A DNA stretch of 64,000 nt from Chitinophaga sp. CB10 (GCA_001870995.2 MLAV02000008.1:228301-292300), one strand, 5' to 3'. Shown: positions 36,195 through 46,003, counted from the stretch's first letter. A program made the numbers and translations. Notes: generated by a model from the sequence alone, not told the origin.

Positions 36195-36575
36195 TTAGAG
36201 ATCTTCTTCTCTTTCCAGCATCAGTATAGCGCCCTGGGGCACGATATAATATTTTTCCTCCTGGTAAACCACTTCCGTAGAGCCGCTGAGCAGGAAGATG
36301 GCCAGGTCGCCTTCTTTGGCCTGCAGCGGAATATATTTGATTTTATCTTCTTCCGGTTTCCAGGCGTCATCTTCATCTACCGGTACCGGAATAGCATAAC
36401 CCGGGCCGGTTTTGATCACGTAGCCCTGTTGTACCTTTTCCTTTTCCTGCACCCCGGGAGGGAGGTATAATCCGCTGGTAGTACGATCATGCGGCGTCGT
36501 AAGTTTGATCAGTACGCGGTCGCCCACTACGATCAGCTTTTTTAACTTATTATCCGGTGTGATATGTAATGCCAT
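36195..36575 (-). CDS. GroES-like co-chaperonin family protein
   Basis: Cpn10 fold: VVGDRVLIKLTTPHDRTTSGLYLPP at the start (here given in parts VVGDRVLIKL and SGLYLPPG), GYVIKTGPG, and C-terminal YYIVPQGAILML. 126 residues, longer than GroES (about 95) because of an acidic insert (DEDDAWKPEEDK). There is no groEL next to it, so it is probably a second, divergent copy; whether it binds GroEL is unknown. Confidence 0.8.
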   Translation of the reverse strand: MALHITPDNKLKKLIVVGDRVLIKLTTPHDRTTSGLYLPPGVQEKEKVQQGYVIKTGPGYAIPVPVDEDDAWKPEEDKIKYIPLQAKEGDLAIFLLSGSTEVVYQEEKYYIVPQGAILMLEREEDL

Positions 36576-36654
36576 TGTGCTTATATTTTTCTACCCGTAA
36601 CCTTATCAAATTTAATGCAGGAGCCCCGGGGAGTGACATAGTGACATATTCCCC

Positions 36655-37494
36655 CTACAAGGCGCTCAGTTTGAAGGTTTCGCCGGCCCTGATACCCTTT
36701 TCCGTTTGCTGCAGGTAGCAGCATTCATGGAGCGGGTCGTGCTCAAAAAACAAAATGTATTTATTGTCCAGCGCCTCCTGGAGGAATCGTTTCTTTTCCC
36801 CGAGGGTGGTCAGCGGAAACATGTCGTATGCCATTACATATGGCAGCGGAATATGCCCGATGGAAGGCAGGAGGTCCGCCATGTAGAGGATGGTTTGATC
36901 CTTATAACGCAGCTGCGGCAGCATCATGGCGTCCGTATGGCCGTTGACAAAACGGATCTGCATATGCTCCGTGAAAGCGACGCCTTCTTTGTGTTCCACG
37001 AATTTGAGCTGTCCGCTTTCCTGTATGGGCAGGATGTTTTCCTTCAGGAAGGAGGCTTTTTCCCTTTCATTGGGTTCGGTAGCCCATTTCCAGTGGTCGG
37101 CATTACTCCAGTAGGTCGCGTTTTTAAAGGCGGGCACGAGTTGATCGCCTTGCCGGACGATGCTGCCTCCGCAATGATCGAAGTGCAGGTGCGTGAGGAA
37201 GACGTCTGTAATATCATCCCGGTGGAAGCCGTGCGCAGCAAGGGATTTATCGAGTGTGTCCGTACCGTGGAGGTAGTAGTGGCTGAAAAATTTTGCGTCT
37301 TGTTTATCACCAATACCGTTGTCTACCAAAATCAGGCGTTTACCGTCTTCGATGAGCAGGCAGCGCATGGCCCAGGAGCAGAGGTTGTTCTCGTCGGCAG
37401 GATTGAGTTTATTCCAGATGGTTTTAGGCACTACGCCAAACATGGCGCCGCCGTCCAGTTTAAAGAAGCCGGTTTCTATGGTGTATAATTTCAT
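36655..37494 (-). CDS. MBL-fold metallohydrolase
   Basis: Metallo-beta-lactamase fold hydrolase with the metal motif LTHLHFDHCGG (about residue 100), further His in VNGHTDAM and FFEHDP. 279 residues from ATG 37494, which follows the stop of the MFS gene by 2 nt (TAGCGATG), so the two are coupled. Substrate unknown; quorum-signal lactones and other esters are known for the family. Confidence 0.88.
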   Translation of the reverse strand: MKLYTIETGFFKLDGGAMFGVVPKTIWNKLNPADENNLCSWAMRCLLIEDGKRLILVDNGIGDKQDAKFFSHYYLHGTDTLDKSLAAHGFHRDDITDVFLTHLHFDHCGGSIVRQGDQLVPAFKNATYWSNADHWKWATEPNEREKASFLKENILPIQESGQLKFVEHKEGVAFTEHMQIRFVNGHTDAMMLPQLRYKDQTILYMADLLPSIGHIPLPYVMAYDMFPLTTLGEKKRFLQEALDNKYILFFEHDPLHECCYLQQTEKGIRAGETFKLSAL

Positions 37495-37496
37495 CG

Positions 37497-38807
37497 CTAT
37501 GCTTTTACCGAAGTTACATTTTCCTGATTTAACTGCCGCTGTTTGAGCAGGGCGGAGATGAGCCAGATCAGCCCGATCACAAAGAATACCACCAATGCCA
37601 GTACGGAGTTGCGGATATCTTTCGTATAGTCGTCGATATAGGCGAAGGAAGCCATACCGATGACGATGGCGATCTTTTCGGTGACGTCGTAGTAGCTGAA
37701 GAAGGAAGCGGTGTCGTGTGTTTCGGGCATCAGTTTGGCGTAGGTGGAGCGGCTCAGGGATTGAATGCCGCCCATTACGAGTCCTACCGCGCAGGCCAGG
37801 ATATAGAAGTCCATCGGGGTTTTCATGCGGTATCCCATGATGCAGATCACGATCCAGAGGATCACGGTGGCTACCAGCACCGGCATGTTGCCGAAGCGGC
37901 CGGAGAGCCGGGCCATGGCCCATGCGCCGAACACCGCCACCACCTGAATGGCTACGACGGTGGCAATGAGGATGGAGCTTTCCAGGTTGAGGACTTTGCT
38001 GCCAAATACCGTAGCTGCCAGCATAACGGTTTGCACGCCCATGCTATAGAAGAAGAATGCGCGGAGGAAGCGTTTCAGCACGGGCATTACTTTTACCTGT
38101 GCGTACACTTTTTTCAGTTCTTTGATGCCTTCTGCTACGGCGTTGCCTTTGGGACGTTCTGCCACCGGCCTGGATGCCGGCAGCCGTTTGAAGGTAATGA
38201 GGGCAAAGCCCAGCCACCAGATGCCTACCAGCAGGAAGGTGAACTGTACGGCTTTCCCGTCCGTCATGCCGAAGGGCTTGAAGGTAACGAGGGCAAAGCC
38301 CACCAGCTGCATCAGTACGGAGCCGATATAGCCCATGGCAAAGCCTTTGGCGGAAACGCGGTCCCTGTCTTCCGGGGCTGCAATTTCCGGCAGGTAGGAG
38401 TTATAGAATACCAGGCCTCCGCAATAGCCCATGGTGGCCAGCAGGAAGAAGATAACGCCCCAGCTGAGGTTTGATTCATTGAAGTTATACAGCGCGCTGC
38501 AGGAGAGGGAGCCGAGTATGGTAAAGAAAATAAGGAAGTTCTTTTTGTTGCCCCTGGTATCCGCAATGGAGGATAGCACGGGGGAGGAGATGGCTACCAG
38601 CAGGTAGGCCAGTGCGGTGGTATAGTTGTAGAGCGCGGAGTTTTGGAATTTGCGCCCCAGGAAAGTGACGATACCGTTGGTGTTACCCTGGGTAACCGCC
38701 AGGAAGTAGATAGGGAAGAAGGTAGTAGTGATCACCAGGTTGTACACCGAGTTGGCCCAGTCGTACATGGCCCAGCCGTTAATGACCTTTTTATTGGCAG
38801 TTTGCAT
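37497..38807 (-). CDS. MFS transporter, UMF1/Atg22-like
   Basis: Twelve-helix permease. The family mark is AMYDWANSVYNLV near the N-terminus; repeated features are GYCGGLVFYNSYLPEI and GGIQSLSRSTYAKLMP. Relatives include the yeast vacuolar amino-acid exporter Atg22. 436 residues. First gene of a two-gene unit with a metallohydrolase, which could act on the transported compound (inference). Confidence 0.9.
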   Translation of the reverse strand: MQTANKKVINGWAMYDWANSVYNLVITTTFFPIYFLAVTQGNTNGIVTFLGRKFQNSALYNYTTALAYLLVAISSPVLSSIADTRGNKKNFLIFFTILGSLSCSALYNFNESNLSWGVIFFLLATMGYCGGLVFYNSYLPEIAAPEDRDRVSAKGFAMGYIGSVLMQLVGFALVTFKPFGMTDGKAVQFTFLLVGIWWLGFALITFKRLPASRPVAERPKGNAVAEGIKELKKVYAQVKVMPVLKRFLRAFFFYSMGVQTVMLAATVFGSKVLNLESSILIATVVAIQVVAVFGAWAMARLSGRFGNMPVLVATVILWIVICIMGYRMKTPMDFYILACAVGLVMGGIQSLSRSTYAKLMPETHDTASFFSYYDVTEKIAIVIGMASFAYIDDYTKDIRNSVLALVVFFVIGLIWLISALLKQRQLNQENVTSVKA

Positions 38808-38878
38808 GCTCGTGTTCAGCTTTTATAGAGAACGAAGATATAATAAAAGCTGAATGGTCAAATGCCGGGAATCGGGGA

Positions 38879-39496
38879 TTATTTATAATCGCTGATGCGG
38901 ATCAGGTGCTTACACATGAAGTATTCGCGCTCATCGTTGGAGCTGACGATGATGAGGCGGTTGCCGCCGTAATCGTTGATGAGTTGCTGGTAAAGGCTGG
39001 TGCCGGCTGCATCGAGGTTGGTGCAGGGCTCGTCCAGGAAGAGTACGGGCACATCGGAAAAGATGGCCAGAGCCAGTTTGGTACGTTGCTTCATCCCGGA
39101 GGAGAAGTGGCGTATCTGTTTGTGGGCGGCCTTTTCCAGGCCAACCAGTTCCATGGCTTTTTTGGGGGTAATGCCTGGCCGGAAGTTTTTGAACTGAAGG
39201 TGGAACTGTATGAGCTCCGTCAGGGTCAGTTCTTCTATGAGCTCCAGGTAGGGAGCGGCGATAGCGCAATACCGGAAGAATTCATCGTTGGGGATGATTC
39301 CTTCCGGTGCGCTGTATTGTATGGCGCCTTCATTTTGCTGAATGGCGCCACTTATAACCTGTAGCAGTGTGGATTTACCGGAGCCGTTGGGGCCCAGTAT
39401 AGCGTATCTCTCACCAGCCTGAAAGGTAAGGTGTACCCGACGGAAGATCCAGTCGTAGTTAAATCGCTTGCCTGCCTGGTTAAGAGATATCGTCAT
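38879..39496 (-). CDS. ABC transporter ATPase
   Basis: Single nucleotide-binding domain: Walker A LGPNGSGKST, signature FSSGMKQR, Walker B VLFLDEPCTNLD. 205 residues. Its start overlaps the lpxA end by 17 nt, so it is part of the lipid A operon; the permease is not next to it. A role in envelope lipid transport is suggested by context only. Confidence 0.88.
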   Translation of the reverse strand: MTISLNQAGKRFNYDWIFRRVHLTFQAGERYAILGPNGSGKSTLLQVISGAIQQNEGAIQYSAPEGIIPNDEFFRYCAIAAPYLELIEELTLTELIQFHLQFKNFRPGITPKKAMELVGLEKAAHKQIRHFSSGMKQRTKLALAIFSDVPVLFLDEPCTNLDAAGTSLYQQLINDYGGNRLIIVSSNDEREYFMCKHLIRISDYK

Positions 39497-40280
39497 TGGA
39501 ACGGGAGGTATAACCTTTCATAATGCCTCTGCCGGAATCACGGATGAAGGAGAGAATTTCATCTCTTTCATCGGTAGCAGGAAATTCTGCTTCAATGATG
39601 CTGATGGCTTTGGAGAGTTTATAACCTTTTACGAAGATCACCCTGTAGATATCCAGTATATGGTTGATTTTATCGAGGGAGAAGCCTCTTCTTTTCAAAC
39701 CAACGGAGTTCACGCCTACATAGGACAGTGGTTCGCGGGCAGCCTTTACGTAAGGCGGCACATCTTTGCGAACAAGGGAACCACCGGTCACAAAGGCATG
39801 GTCGCCGATCTTACAGAACTGCTGTACGGCTACCATACCGGCCAGTACTACGTGATTACCAACGGTAATATGCCCGGCCAGGGTGGTATTGTTGGAGAAT
39901 ACGCAATAATTACCTACTTCGCAGTCGTGTGCGATATGGCTGTAAGCCATGATGAGGCAGTTGTTACCGATAACAGTTTTCCATTTATCCTTTGTACCAC
40001 GGTTGATGGTTACAAATTCACGAATGGTAGTGTTGTTACCAATTTCAACGGTTGTTTCTTCACCCGCATATTTTAAATCCTGAGGGATAGCAGAAATAAC
40101 GGCGCCCGGAAAGATGCGGCAGTTGCTGCCGATACGTGCACCTTCCATGATGGTAACGTTGGAACCAATCCAGGTGCCTTCACCTATTTCAACGTTCTTG
40201 TGAATTACAGTAAATGGATCAATTTTTACATTAGGAGCCACTTTGGCATCCGGATGTATATATGTAAGCGGGTGGATCAT
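39480..40280 (-). CDS. lpxA: UDP-N-acetylglucosamine acyltransferase
   Basis: First step of lipid A synthesis: transfers 3-hydroxyacyl from ACP to UDP-GlcNAc. Left-handed beta-helix of hexapeptide repeats (IHPDAKVAPNVKIDPF onward), catalytic His in MAYSHIAHDC (about residue 120), and a C-terminal helical part with GLKRRGFS. 266 residues, normal. Follows lpxC/fabZ by 5 nt. Confidence 0.97.
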   Translation of the reverse strand: MIHPLTYIHPDAKVAPNVKIDPFTVIHKNVEIGEGTWIGSNVTIMEGARIGSNCRIFPGAVISAIPQDLKYAGEETTVEIGNNTTIREFVTINRGTKDKWKTVIGNNCLIMAYSHIAHDCEVGNYCVFSNNTTLAGHITVGNHVVLAGMVAVQQFCKIGDHAFVTGGSLVRKDVPPYVKAAREPLSYVGVNSVGLKRRGFSLDKINHILDIYRVIFVKGYKLSKAISIIEAEFPATDERDEILSFIRDSGRGIMKGYTSRSNDDIS

Positions 40281-40285
40281 TGCTG

Positions 40286-41704
40286 TTATTTGCTCTCTCT
40301 TGTTTTAATAATTTGTGCTATCATATCAGCTTCGGTAGCTACCTTATTGCCGATGAATACTGTTCCCCGCATTTCAACTAATCCTCTTCTGATTGGGCTC
40401 AGCAATTCCATTTTCAGGATCATGGTATCACCCGGTACAACTTTCTGTTTGAATTTACAGTTGTCGATTTTCAGGAAGTAAGTATCGTAATTCTGTGGGT
40501 CCGGAACGCGGTTCAGGGCCAGGATACCACCTACCTGCGCGAGTGCTTCCAGCTGGAGTACGCCCGGCATTACCGGGTTGTTAGGGAAGTGCCCCTGGAA
40601 GAAGTGTTCGTTGAAGGTAACATTTTTGATACCTACTACCTGTTCTTCTCCCAGCTCGATGATCTTATCGATCAGCAGCATCGGGTACCTGTGCGGCAGG
40701 GTTCTTTCGATGCGTGGCGTATCGAAGATAGGCGGCTGGTTGGGATCGTACACCGGTACGCCCTGGTTGTGTTTATTCTTTTTGATGTACGCTTTGATCT
40801 TACGTGCAAATTCCACGTTTGAAGCGTGACCCGGGCGGTTGGCGATGATATGCGCCTTGATAGGGTAACCGATCAGGGCGAGGTCGCCTATAACGTCCAG
40901 GAGTTTATGACGGGCTGGTTCGTTAGGGAAACGCAGCTCGATGTTGTTGAGGATACCTTCCCGCTGTACCGCCATGGTTTCGCGGTTGAAGGCTTTTGCC
41001 AGGCGGGTCATATCGTCTTCATTCACCGGGCGGTCTACCACCACGATGGCGTTGTTGATATCGCCGCCTTTGATCAGGTTGTTGTTCAGCAGGTATTCCA
41101 GCTCGTGCAGGAAGCAGAAGGTGCGGGAGGAGGCAATTTCATCTCTGAATTGCTCCAGGCCTTTCATTTTCGCGTGCTGGGTGCCGAGTACAGGGCTGTT
41201 GAAATCGATCAGGCAGGTGATGCTATAATTGATCGCAGGCAGCGCCACCATTTCTACCTTTTTCTGCTCATCGTAATAAGTGATGTTGGTATCGATGGTA
41301 TAATAGATCTTTTTGGCGTCCTGGTCCAGGATTCCAGTTTTTTCGATGGCTTCGATAAATGGCATGGAACTACCGTCCATGATAGGAATTTCCGGGCCAT
41401 CCAGTTCGATCAGTACGTTGTCCACACCGGTGCCTACGAGGGCTGCCAGCAGGTGTTCTACGGTGCTTACGCGTGCCCCGTTGTGTTCCAGCGTGGTGCC
41501 TCTTGCGGTGTCTACTACGTAGTCCACATCTGCTTTTACAACTGGCTGGTTGGGCAGGTCTACACGTTGAAATTTGATCCCGAAGCCTGGTGATGCCGGC
41601 TTAAGCGTCATATTCACACTGGCTCCAGTGTGTAAACCAACGCCTGAAATGCTGATCTCGCCTTTCAGGGTGTGCTGGTTCTCCAACTGTTGATTTTCCA
41701 TCAT
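40286..41704 (-). CDS. lpxC/fabZ: Fused LpxC deacetylase / FabZ dehydratase
   Basis: Two enzymes in one chain. Residues about 1-300 are LpxC, the committed step of lipid A synthesis: zinc ligands in VEHLLAAL and ARHKLLDVIGDL, acid in NRPGHASN. Residues about 315-472 are FabZ, which dehydrates 3-hydroxyacyl-ACP: LPHRYPMLLIDKI with catalytic His and GHFPNNPVMPGVLQLEAL with catalytic Glu. The fusion is typical of Bacteroidota. Starts ATGATG, so either codon could be used. The FabZ half competes for the same hydroxyacyl-ACP pool that LpxA and LpxD use. Confidence 0.97.
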   Translation of the reverse strand: MMENQQLENQHTLKGEISISGVGLHTGASVNMTLKPASPGFGIKFQRVDLPNQPVVKADVDYVVDTARGTTLEHNGARVSTVEHLLAALVGTGVDNVLIELDGPEIPIMDGSSMPFIEAIEKTGILDQDAKKIYYTIDTNITYYDEQKKVEMVALPAINYSITCLIDFNSPVLGTQHAKMKGLEQFRDEIASSRTFCFLHELEYLLNNNLIKGGDINNAIVVVDRPVNEDDMTRLAKAFNRETMAVQREGILNNIELRFPNEPARHKLLDVIGDLALIGYPIKAHIIANRPGHASNVEFARKIKAYIKKNKHNQGVPVYDPNQPPIFDTPRIERTLPHRYPMLLIDKIIELGEEQVVGIKNVTFNEHFFQGHFPNNPVMPGVLQLEALAQVGGILALNRVPDPQNYDTYFLKIDNCKFKQKVVPGDTMILKMELLSPIRRGLVEMRGTVFIGNKVATEADMIAQIIKTRESK

Positions 41705-41743
41705 AATTATCTAATGTATAACTGTTTCCTCTTCAATTAGTAA

Positions 41744-42793
41744 TTAAACACCTGCTTTTTCCTGCAGCAGTTGTTTTACCATTTCCTCCAATTCTTTAAC
41801 CCGCTTTTCAAGGTCCGGCAAATTTCTAAAAATTGCCTGACTTTTCAGCGAACTTTTATAATCGTACGCCGGGGAGCCGGTGAGGGAGGAGTTAGGAGTG
41901 GTAATGGATTTGGACAATCCGCTCTGGGCGTTGATCTTGGTGCCATCGGCGATATGGATGTGTCCGACCATACCTACCTGGCCGCCGATCACGCAGTTTT
42001 TACCGATTTTGGTACTGCCGGAAACGCCGGTTTGGGCTGCGATAACGGTGTTGGTTCCGATATCCACGTTGTGGGCTACCTGGATCAGGTTGTCCAGCTT
42101 AACGCCTTTCTGGATAATGGTGGAGCCCATGGTTGCGCGGTCGATGGTGGTATTGGCGCCGATTTCCACGTCGTCGTGGATTACCACGTTGCCAATCTGT
42201 GGCACCTTCTTATAGGAACCATCCGGCTGCGGCGCAAAGCCAAAGCCGTCGCCCCCGATTACGCATCCTGCATGGAGCATCACACGGCTGCCTACCACGC
42301 AGTTTTCATATACTTTTACGCCGGGGTAAAGGACGGAATCGTCGTTTACGATCACATTATCGCCCAGGTACACGCCCGGATAGATCTTTACGTTATTACC
42401 CAGCACCACGTTTTCGCCGAGGTATGCAAACGCGCCGATAAATACGTTTTCGCCCAGCTTCACGGAAGCGGGAACGTAGGAAGGCTGCTGAATGCCGGCT
42501 TTATTGCTGGTCAGTTGGCGGTATTTTTCCAGCAGCAGCGCCATGCTACTGTATGCGTCCTTCACCCGGATGAGTGTCGGGCTGATGGGACGTTCGATTA
42601 CCAGGCTTTCGTTGACGAGCAGGATAGAGGCGCTGGTGGTATAAAGAAACTCTTCGTACTTAGGATTTGCTATGAAACTGAGCATCCCTTCGCCGGCTTC
42701 TTCGATTTTGGCGATATTACTCACTTTCACATCCGGATTCCCCTCCAGCTTACCATCCAGCATGGTAGCTAATTGTAATGCGCTAAACTGCAT
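41744..42793 (-). CDS. lpxD: UDP-3-O-acyl-glucosamine N-acyltransferase
   Basis: Third step of lipid A synthesis. N-terminal uridine-binding domain (1-100), beta-helix hexapeptides (105-310) with GGDGFGFAP, the catalytic His in QVAHNVDIG, and a C-terminal helix DLEKRVKELEEMVKQLLQ that packs the trimer. 349 residues. First of the lpx genes, 39 nt before lpxC/fabZ. Confidence 0.97.
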   Translation of the reverse strand: MQFSALQLATMLDGKLEGNPDVKVSNIAKIEEAGEGMLSFIANPKYEEFLYTTSASILLVNESLVIERPISPTLIRVKDAYSSMALLLEKYRQLTSNKAGIQQPSYVPASVKLGENVFIGAFAYLGENVVLGNNVKIYPGVYLGDNVIVNDDSVLYPGVKVYENCVVGSRVMLHAGCVIGGDGFGFAPQPDGSYKKVPQIGNVVIHDDVEIGANTTIDRATMGSTIIQKGVKLDNLIQVAHNVDIGTNTVIAAQTGVSGSTKIGKNCVIGGQVGMVGHIHIADGTKINAQSGLSKSITTPNSSLTGSPAYDYKSSLKSQAIFRNLPDLEKRVKELEEMVKQLLQEKAGV

Positions 42794-42863
42794 AGTTTAA
42801 AATTGTAATAGTTTTTCAGGCTACATCTGTTGATATAAACTCTTTTTCATATGCTTTAGTGCC

Positions 42864-44108
42864 TTATACGGTACCGTTAGCCTGAATTTTTGGATGACAA
42901 ATGTAGAATTTTTTTACCGGTATAGCCAGTGTATGGCTAATCAGTGCATTGTCGATTGAGGAAATGTCTTTCACAGTTCCGTCTTTGAAAAGGATGTTAA
43001 TCTTTTCGTCGTTTATATTGTATGCCCGCAGTGTGGCAGCGTCTGAGAATACAAAATAGTCAAGATCCGGCCCGGAAATATTCCATTTTTGTGCTACTTG
43101 TTTCTTCAACATAGCCAGGGAATTGTCGTCAAATGGTTCGTGACTGAGCACCACCTTAAACAACTGCCTGTTGATCAGCCAGCTACATAATAACGAAAGT
43201 ACGGGGTCTTTATGTGTGGTCCACACCTTGATAGCCCCCAGAATATCGTAATCATCCAGCCTGCAGAACATTTTCAGGCATTCCGGGCCCTGTTCGAAAT
43301 TATCCTTTGTGATGGAGTGGTAAAGAAAATACTCCAGCGCCGGGCTGCAGAACAGCTTTTCGCCGGCCTGGGCCAGCTTTTTGGCGCGGATGAGTATCTT
43401 TACCAGCATATTTTCGGCGCTGAGCACAGTTTTGTGCAGGTACACCTGCCAGTACATCAGTCGCCTCGCTATAATGAACTTCTCGATGGAATAAATCCCT
43501 TTTTCCTCCACCATCAGCTCCCCGTGATGCACGGTGAGCATCTTGATGATCCTGTCGTAGCTGATTACCCCTTCGGAAACGCCTGTAAAAAAGCTGTCCC
43601 GGTTCAGGTAATCCATCCTATCTACATCTAACTGACTGGAAACCAGTTGATGCAGGAATTTTTTATGGTACCGGCCATTGAAAATATCTATCGTCAGGGA
43701 AAGTGCGCCATCCATTTCCCGGTTCAGGGCTTCCATCAGCCATTGGGAGATGGCTTCATGCGAAACGCCCTCTATGATGCCGTTTTCAAGTGCGTGGGAG
43801 TAAGGCCCATGGCCTATATCATGCAATAATATCGCCATTTTTGAGGCCACTTCCTCTGCGGGTGTGATGTCTACCCCCTTACTCTTCAACTCCTGCAAAG
43901 CCCCGCACATGAGGTGGTAGGCGCCCAGGCTGTGATGAAACCTGGTATGTACCGCCCCCGGATATACGAGGTGGGCCAGCGCCATCTGGTGAATGCGGCG
44001 AAGCCGCTGGTAGTATGGATGGGAGATGAGCGTAAGAATCAACGGGTGATCTATGGTAATAAAGCCATACACCGGATCATTAACAATTTTTCGCTTGCTG
44101 TCGGTCAT
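42864..44108 (-). CDS. HD-domain phosphohydrolase
   Basis: HD superfamily protein like bacterial SAMHD1/dGTPase relatives. Metal residues: HTRFHHSLGAYHLM (about 57-70) and LLHDIGHGPYSHALE (about 91-105). C-terminal DDEKINILFKDGTV region as in the family. 414 residues. It precedes lpxD on the same strand (70-nt gap), an arrangement that may make it part of the lipid A transcript. Nucleotide triphosphohydrolase activity is inferred. Confidence 0.88.
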   Translation of the reverse strand: MTDSKRKIVNDPVYGFITIDHPLILTLISHPYYQRLRRIHQMALAHLVYPGAVHTRFHHSLGAYHLMCGALQELKSKGVDITPAEEVASKMAILLHDIGHGPYSHALENGIIEGVSHEAISQWLMEALNREMDGALSLTIDIFNGRYHKKFLHQLVSSQLDVDRMDYLNRDSFFTGVSEGVISYDRIIKMLTVHHGELMVEEKGIYSIEKFIIARRLMYWQVYLHKTVLSAENMLVKILIRAKKLAQAGEKLFCSPALEYFLYHSITKDNFEQGPECLKMFCRLDDYDILGAIKVWTTHKDPVLSLLCSWLINRQLFKVVLSHEPFDDNSLAMLKKQVAQKWNISGPDLDYFVFSDAATLRAYNINDEKINILFKDGTVKDISSIDNALISHTLAIPVKKFYICHPKIQANGTV

Positions 44109-44414
44109 TGCAGTTAATTATTCAATCCAAACGGTTTTTCCACACCCTAATCCTTGGTAGTTACAAAACTACATCAGGAAATATATTATATGTAATATTT
44201 TAATAGGTATGACGCCCGGGGGAGTCTTTACCCCTATAAAAAATTTTATCTGCGAAGGTAAATAACTTTATGACCCGCCCCTATTTTTAACGGCTTCATT
44301 TTGCAGTTCGGGGTGGTTTTTAACATATAATTTCACTCCTGTGACAGTGGGGGAATGATTTTTGACAAAAAAATGGGTTAATTTTCTGTTTTAACGCACG
44401 TCTTAATACTAACT
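44109..44414. other. Noncoding region between divergent HD and porX genes
   Basis: AT-rich, no ORF of note. A TTTG at 44361-44364 and TAATTTTC at 44379-44386 are only a poor promoter match (14-nt spacing). I see nothing else. Confidence 0.4.
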
Positions 44415-45968
44415 ATGAGCCAGATAAATATACTATGGGTAGACGATGAAATAGAGTCCCTGAAATCCCAGATCATTTTCCTCGAAAGTAAAGGTTATAA
44501 AGTATCCGCCCTTACCAATGGCTACGATGCGCTGGAATTTCTGAAGGACCAGGTGGTGGACGTAGTGCTGCTCGACGAATCGATGCCCGGTATTACCGGC
44601 CTGGAAACCCTGGGGAAGATCAAGGAGATCGACCAGCAGATACCCGTAGTCATGATCACCAAAAATGAAGCGGAAAACGTGATGGACGATGCGATTGGCT
44701 CACAGATCACGGATTATCTTATCAAGCCCGTAAACCCCAACCAGGTACTTTTATCGCTCAAAAAAATAATCGACAATAAACGGCTGGTGGCGGAAAAGAC
44801 CACCAGCGCCTATCAGCAGCAATTCCGCACGCTGTTTATGGCGCTCAATTCCAATCCGGATTATAACGAGTGGATGGATATTTATAAAAAACTGGTGTAT
44901 TGGGAGATGGAAATGTCCAAGACGGACAGCCCCGAGATGCTGGAAGTTTTCAATACGCAAAAAGCCGAGGCCAACACGGAATTTGCCAAGTATATCAGCC
45001 GTAACTACGCGGACTGGCTCCATCCCAAAGCCCAGGATGCGCCGGTGATGTCCCATACGCTGTTCCGCGACAAGATCGTGCCCATGCTGGACCCTTCCAC
45101 GCCCAACGTCTTTCTCCTGATCGATAACCTGCGGTACGACCAGTTCAAGGCCATCCTGCCCATTTTCCAGGAATCCTTCCGGCTCGTGGAAGAAGATACT
45201 TTTTACAGCATTTTGCCTACCAGCACGCAATACAGCCGTAACGCCATATTTGCCGGCCTTTTGCCCATTGATATTGAGCAAAAGTTCCCGCAGGAATGGA
45301 AAAACGACGATGAGGAGGGCGGTAAGAATTTATACGAGGAGAAGTTTTTTGCCGCACAGCTGCAGCGCCTGCGGATGGATAGCCGGTTCTCCTACACCAA
45401 AGTCGTCAACCATGCGGACGCGCAGCAAATGCTGAGCAATATCCATAACATACTCGACTACCCGCTCAGCATCATTGTGTACAACTTTGTAGATATGCTC
45501 AGTCATGCCCGCACGGAAATGGAAGTATTGAAGGAGCTGGCTGGCGATGAAACCTCTTACCGCTCCATCACGGCATCGTGGTTTGAGCATAGTCCGTTGC
45601 ACCAGGCGCTGAAAAGACTGAGCGATAAAAAGATTAACCTGATCATTGCCACGGATCATGGCAGCGTGCGGGTGAAAACGCCGGTGAAGGTCATTGGCGA
45701 CAAGCAGACGACGACCAACCTGCGTTATAAACATGGGCGCAACCTCAACTATGATCCAAAAGAAGTACTGGCTTTCCGCGATCCGAAAGATGCGGGATTG
45801 CCCAGGCCGAATGTAAACTCCTCCTATATTTTCGCCCGCGAAGATGGCTATCTCTGCTATCCGAATAATTATAACTATTTCGTCAACTACTACCGCAATA
45901 CCTTCCAGCACGGAGGGATTTCGCTGGAAGAAATGATTGTGCCGGTAGCAAGGATGGTGTCTAAATAA
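44415..45968 (+). CDS. porX: PorX: response regulator with alkaline-phosphatase-like (PglZ) domain
   Basis: Regulator of the type IX secretion system, working with the sensor PorY and a sigma factor in Porphyromonas. Receiver domain (1-120): acidic pair D10/D11, phospho-acceptor D54 in VLLDESMPG, T81, K104 in YLIKPVN. A helical linker leads to the phosphatase-superfamily domain (about 215-515): metal residues D237 (LIDNLRYDQ), T271 (PTSTQYS), ATDHGSV and RYKHGRN. PorX relatives cleave nucleotide phosphodiesters. 517 residues, normal for the family. No porY or secretion genes in the window. Confidence 0.93.
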   Translation: MSQINILWVDDEIESLKSQIIFLESKGYKVSALTNGYDALEFLKDQVVDVVLLDESMPGITGLETLGKIKEIDQQIPVVMITKNEAENVMDDAIGSQITDYLIKPVNPNQVLLSLKKIIDNKRLVAEKTTSAYQQQFRTLFMALNSNPDYNEWMDIYKKLVYWEMEMSKTDSPEMLEVFNTQKAEANTEFAKYISRNYADWLHPKAQDAPVMSHTLFRDKIVPMLDPSTPNVFLLIDNLRYDQFKAILPIFQESFRLVEEDTFYSILPTSTQYSRNAIFAGLLPIDIEQKFPQEWKNDDEEGGKNLYEEKFFAAQLQRLRMDSRFSYTKVVNHADAQQMLSNIHNILDYPLSIIVYNFVDMLSHARTEMEVLKELAGDETSYRSITASWFEHSPLHQALKRLSDKKINLIIATDHGSVRVKTPVKVIGDKQTTTNLRYKHGRNLNYDPKEVLAFRDPKDAGLPRPNVNSSYIFAREDGYLCYPNNYNYFVNYYRNTFQHGGISLEEMIVPVARMVSK

Positions 45969-45991
45969 TCGGATGCTAAAGCGCTTTTAAC

Positions 45992-45999
45992 TATTTTTG
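45992..45999 (+). promoter_or_regulatory. -7 element, leaderless transcript
   Basis: TATTTTTG ends 4 nt before the ATG at 46004, so transcription should start at or beside the start codon. Confidence 0.5.
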
Positions 46000-46003
46000 C
46001 AGC

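Noticed and set aside
36655..37923. MBL gene extended to 37923
   Set aside because: The extra 143 codons overlap the MFS gene in another frame; ATG 37494 starts the conserved domain.
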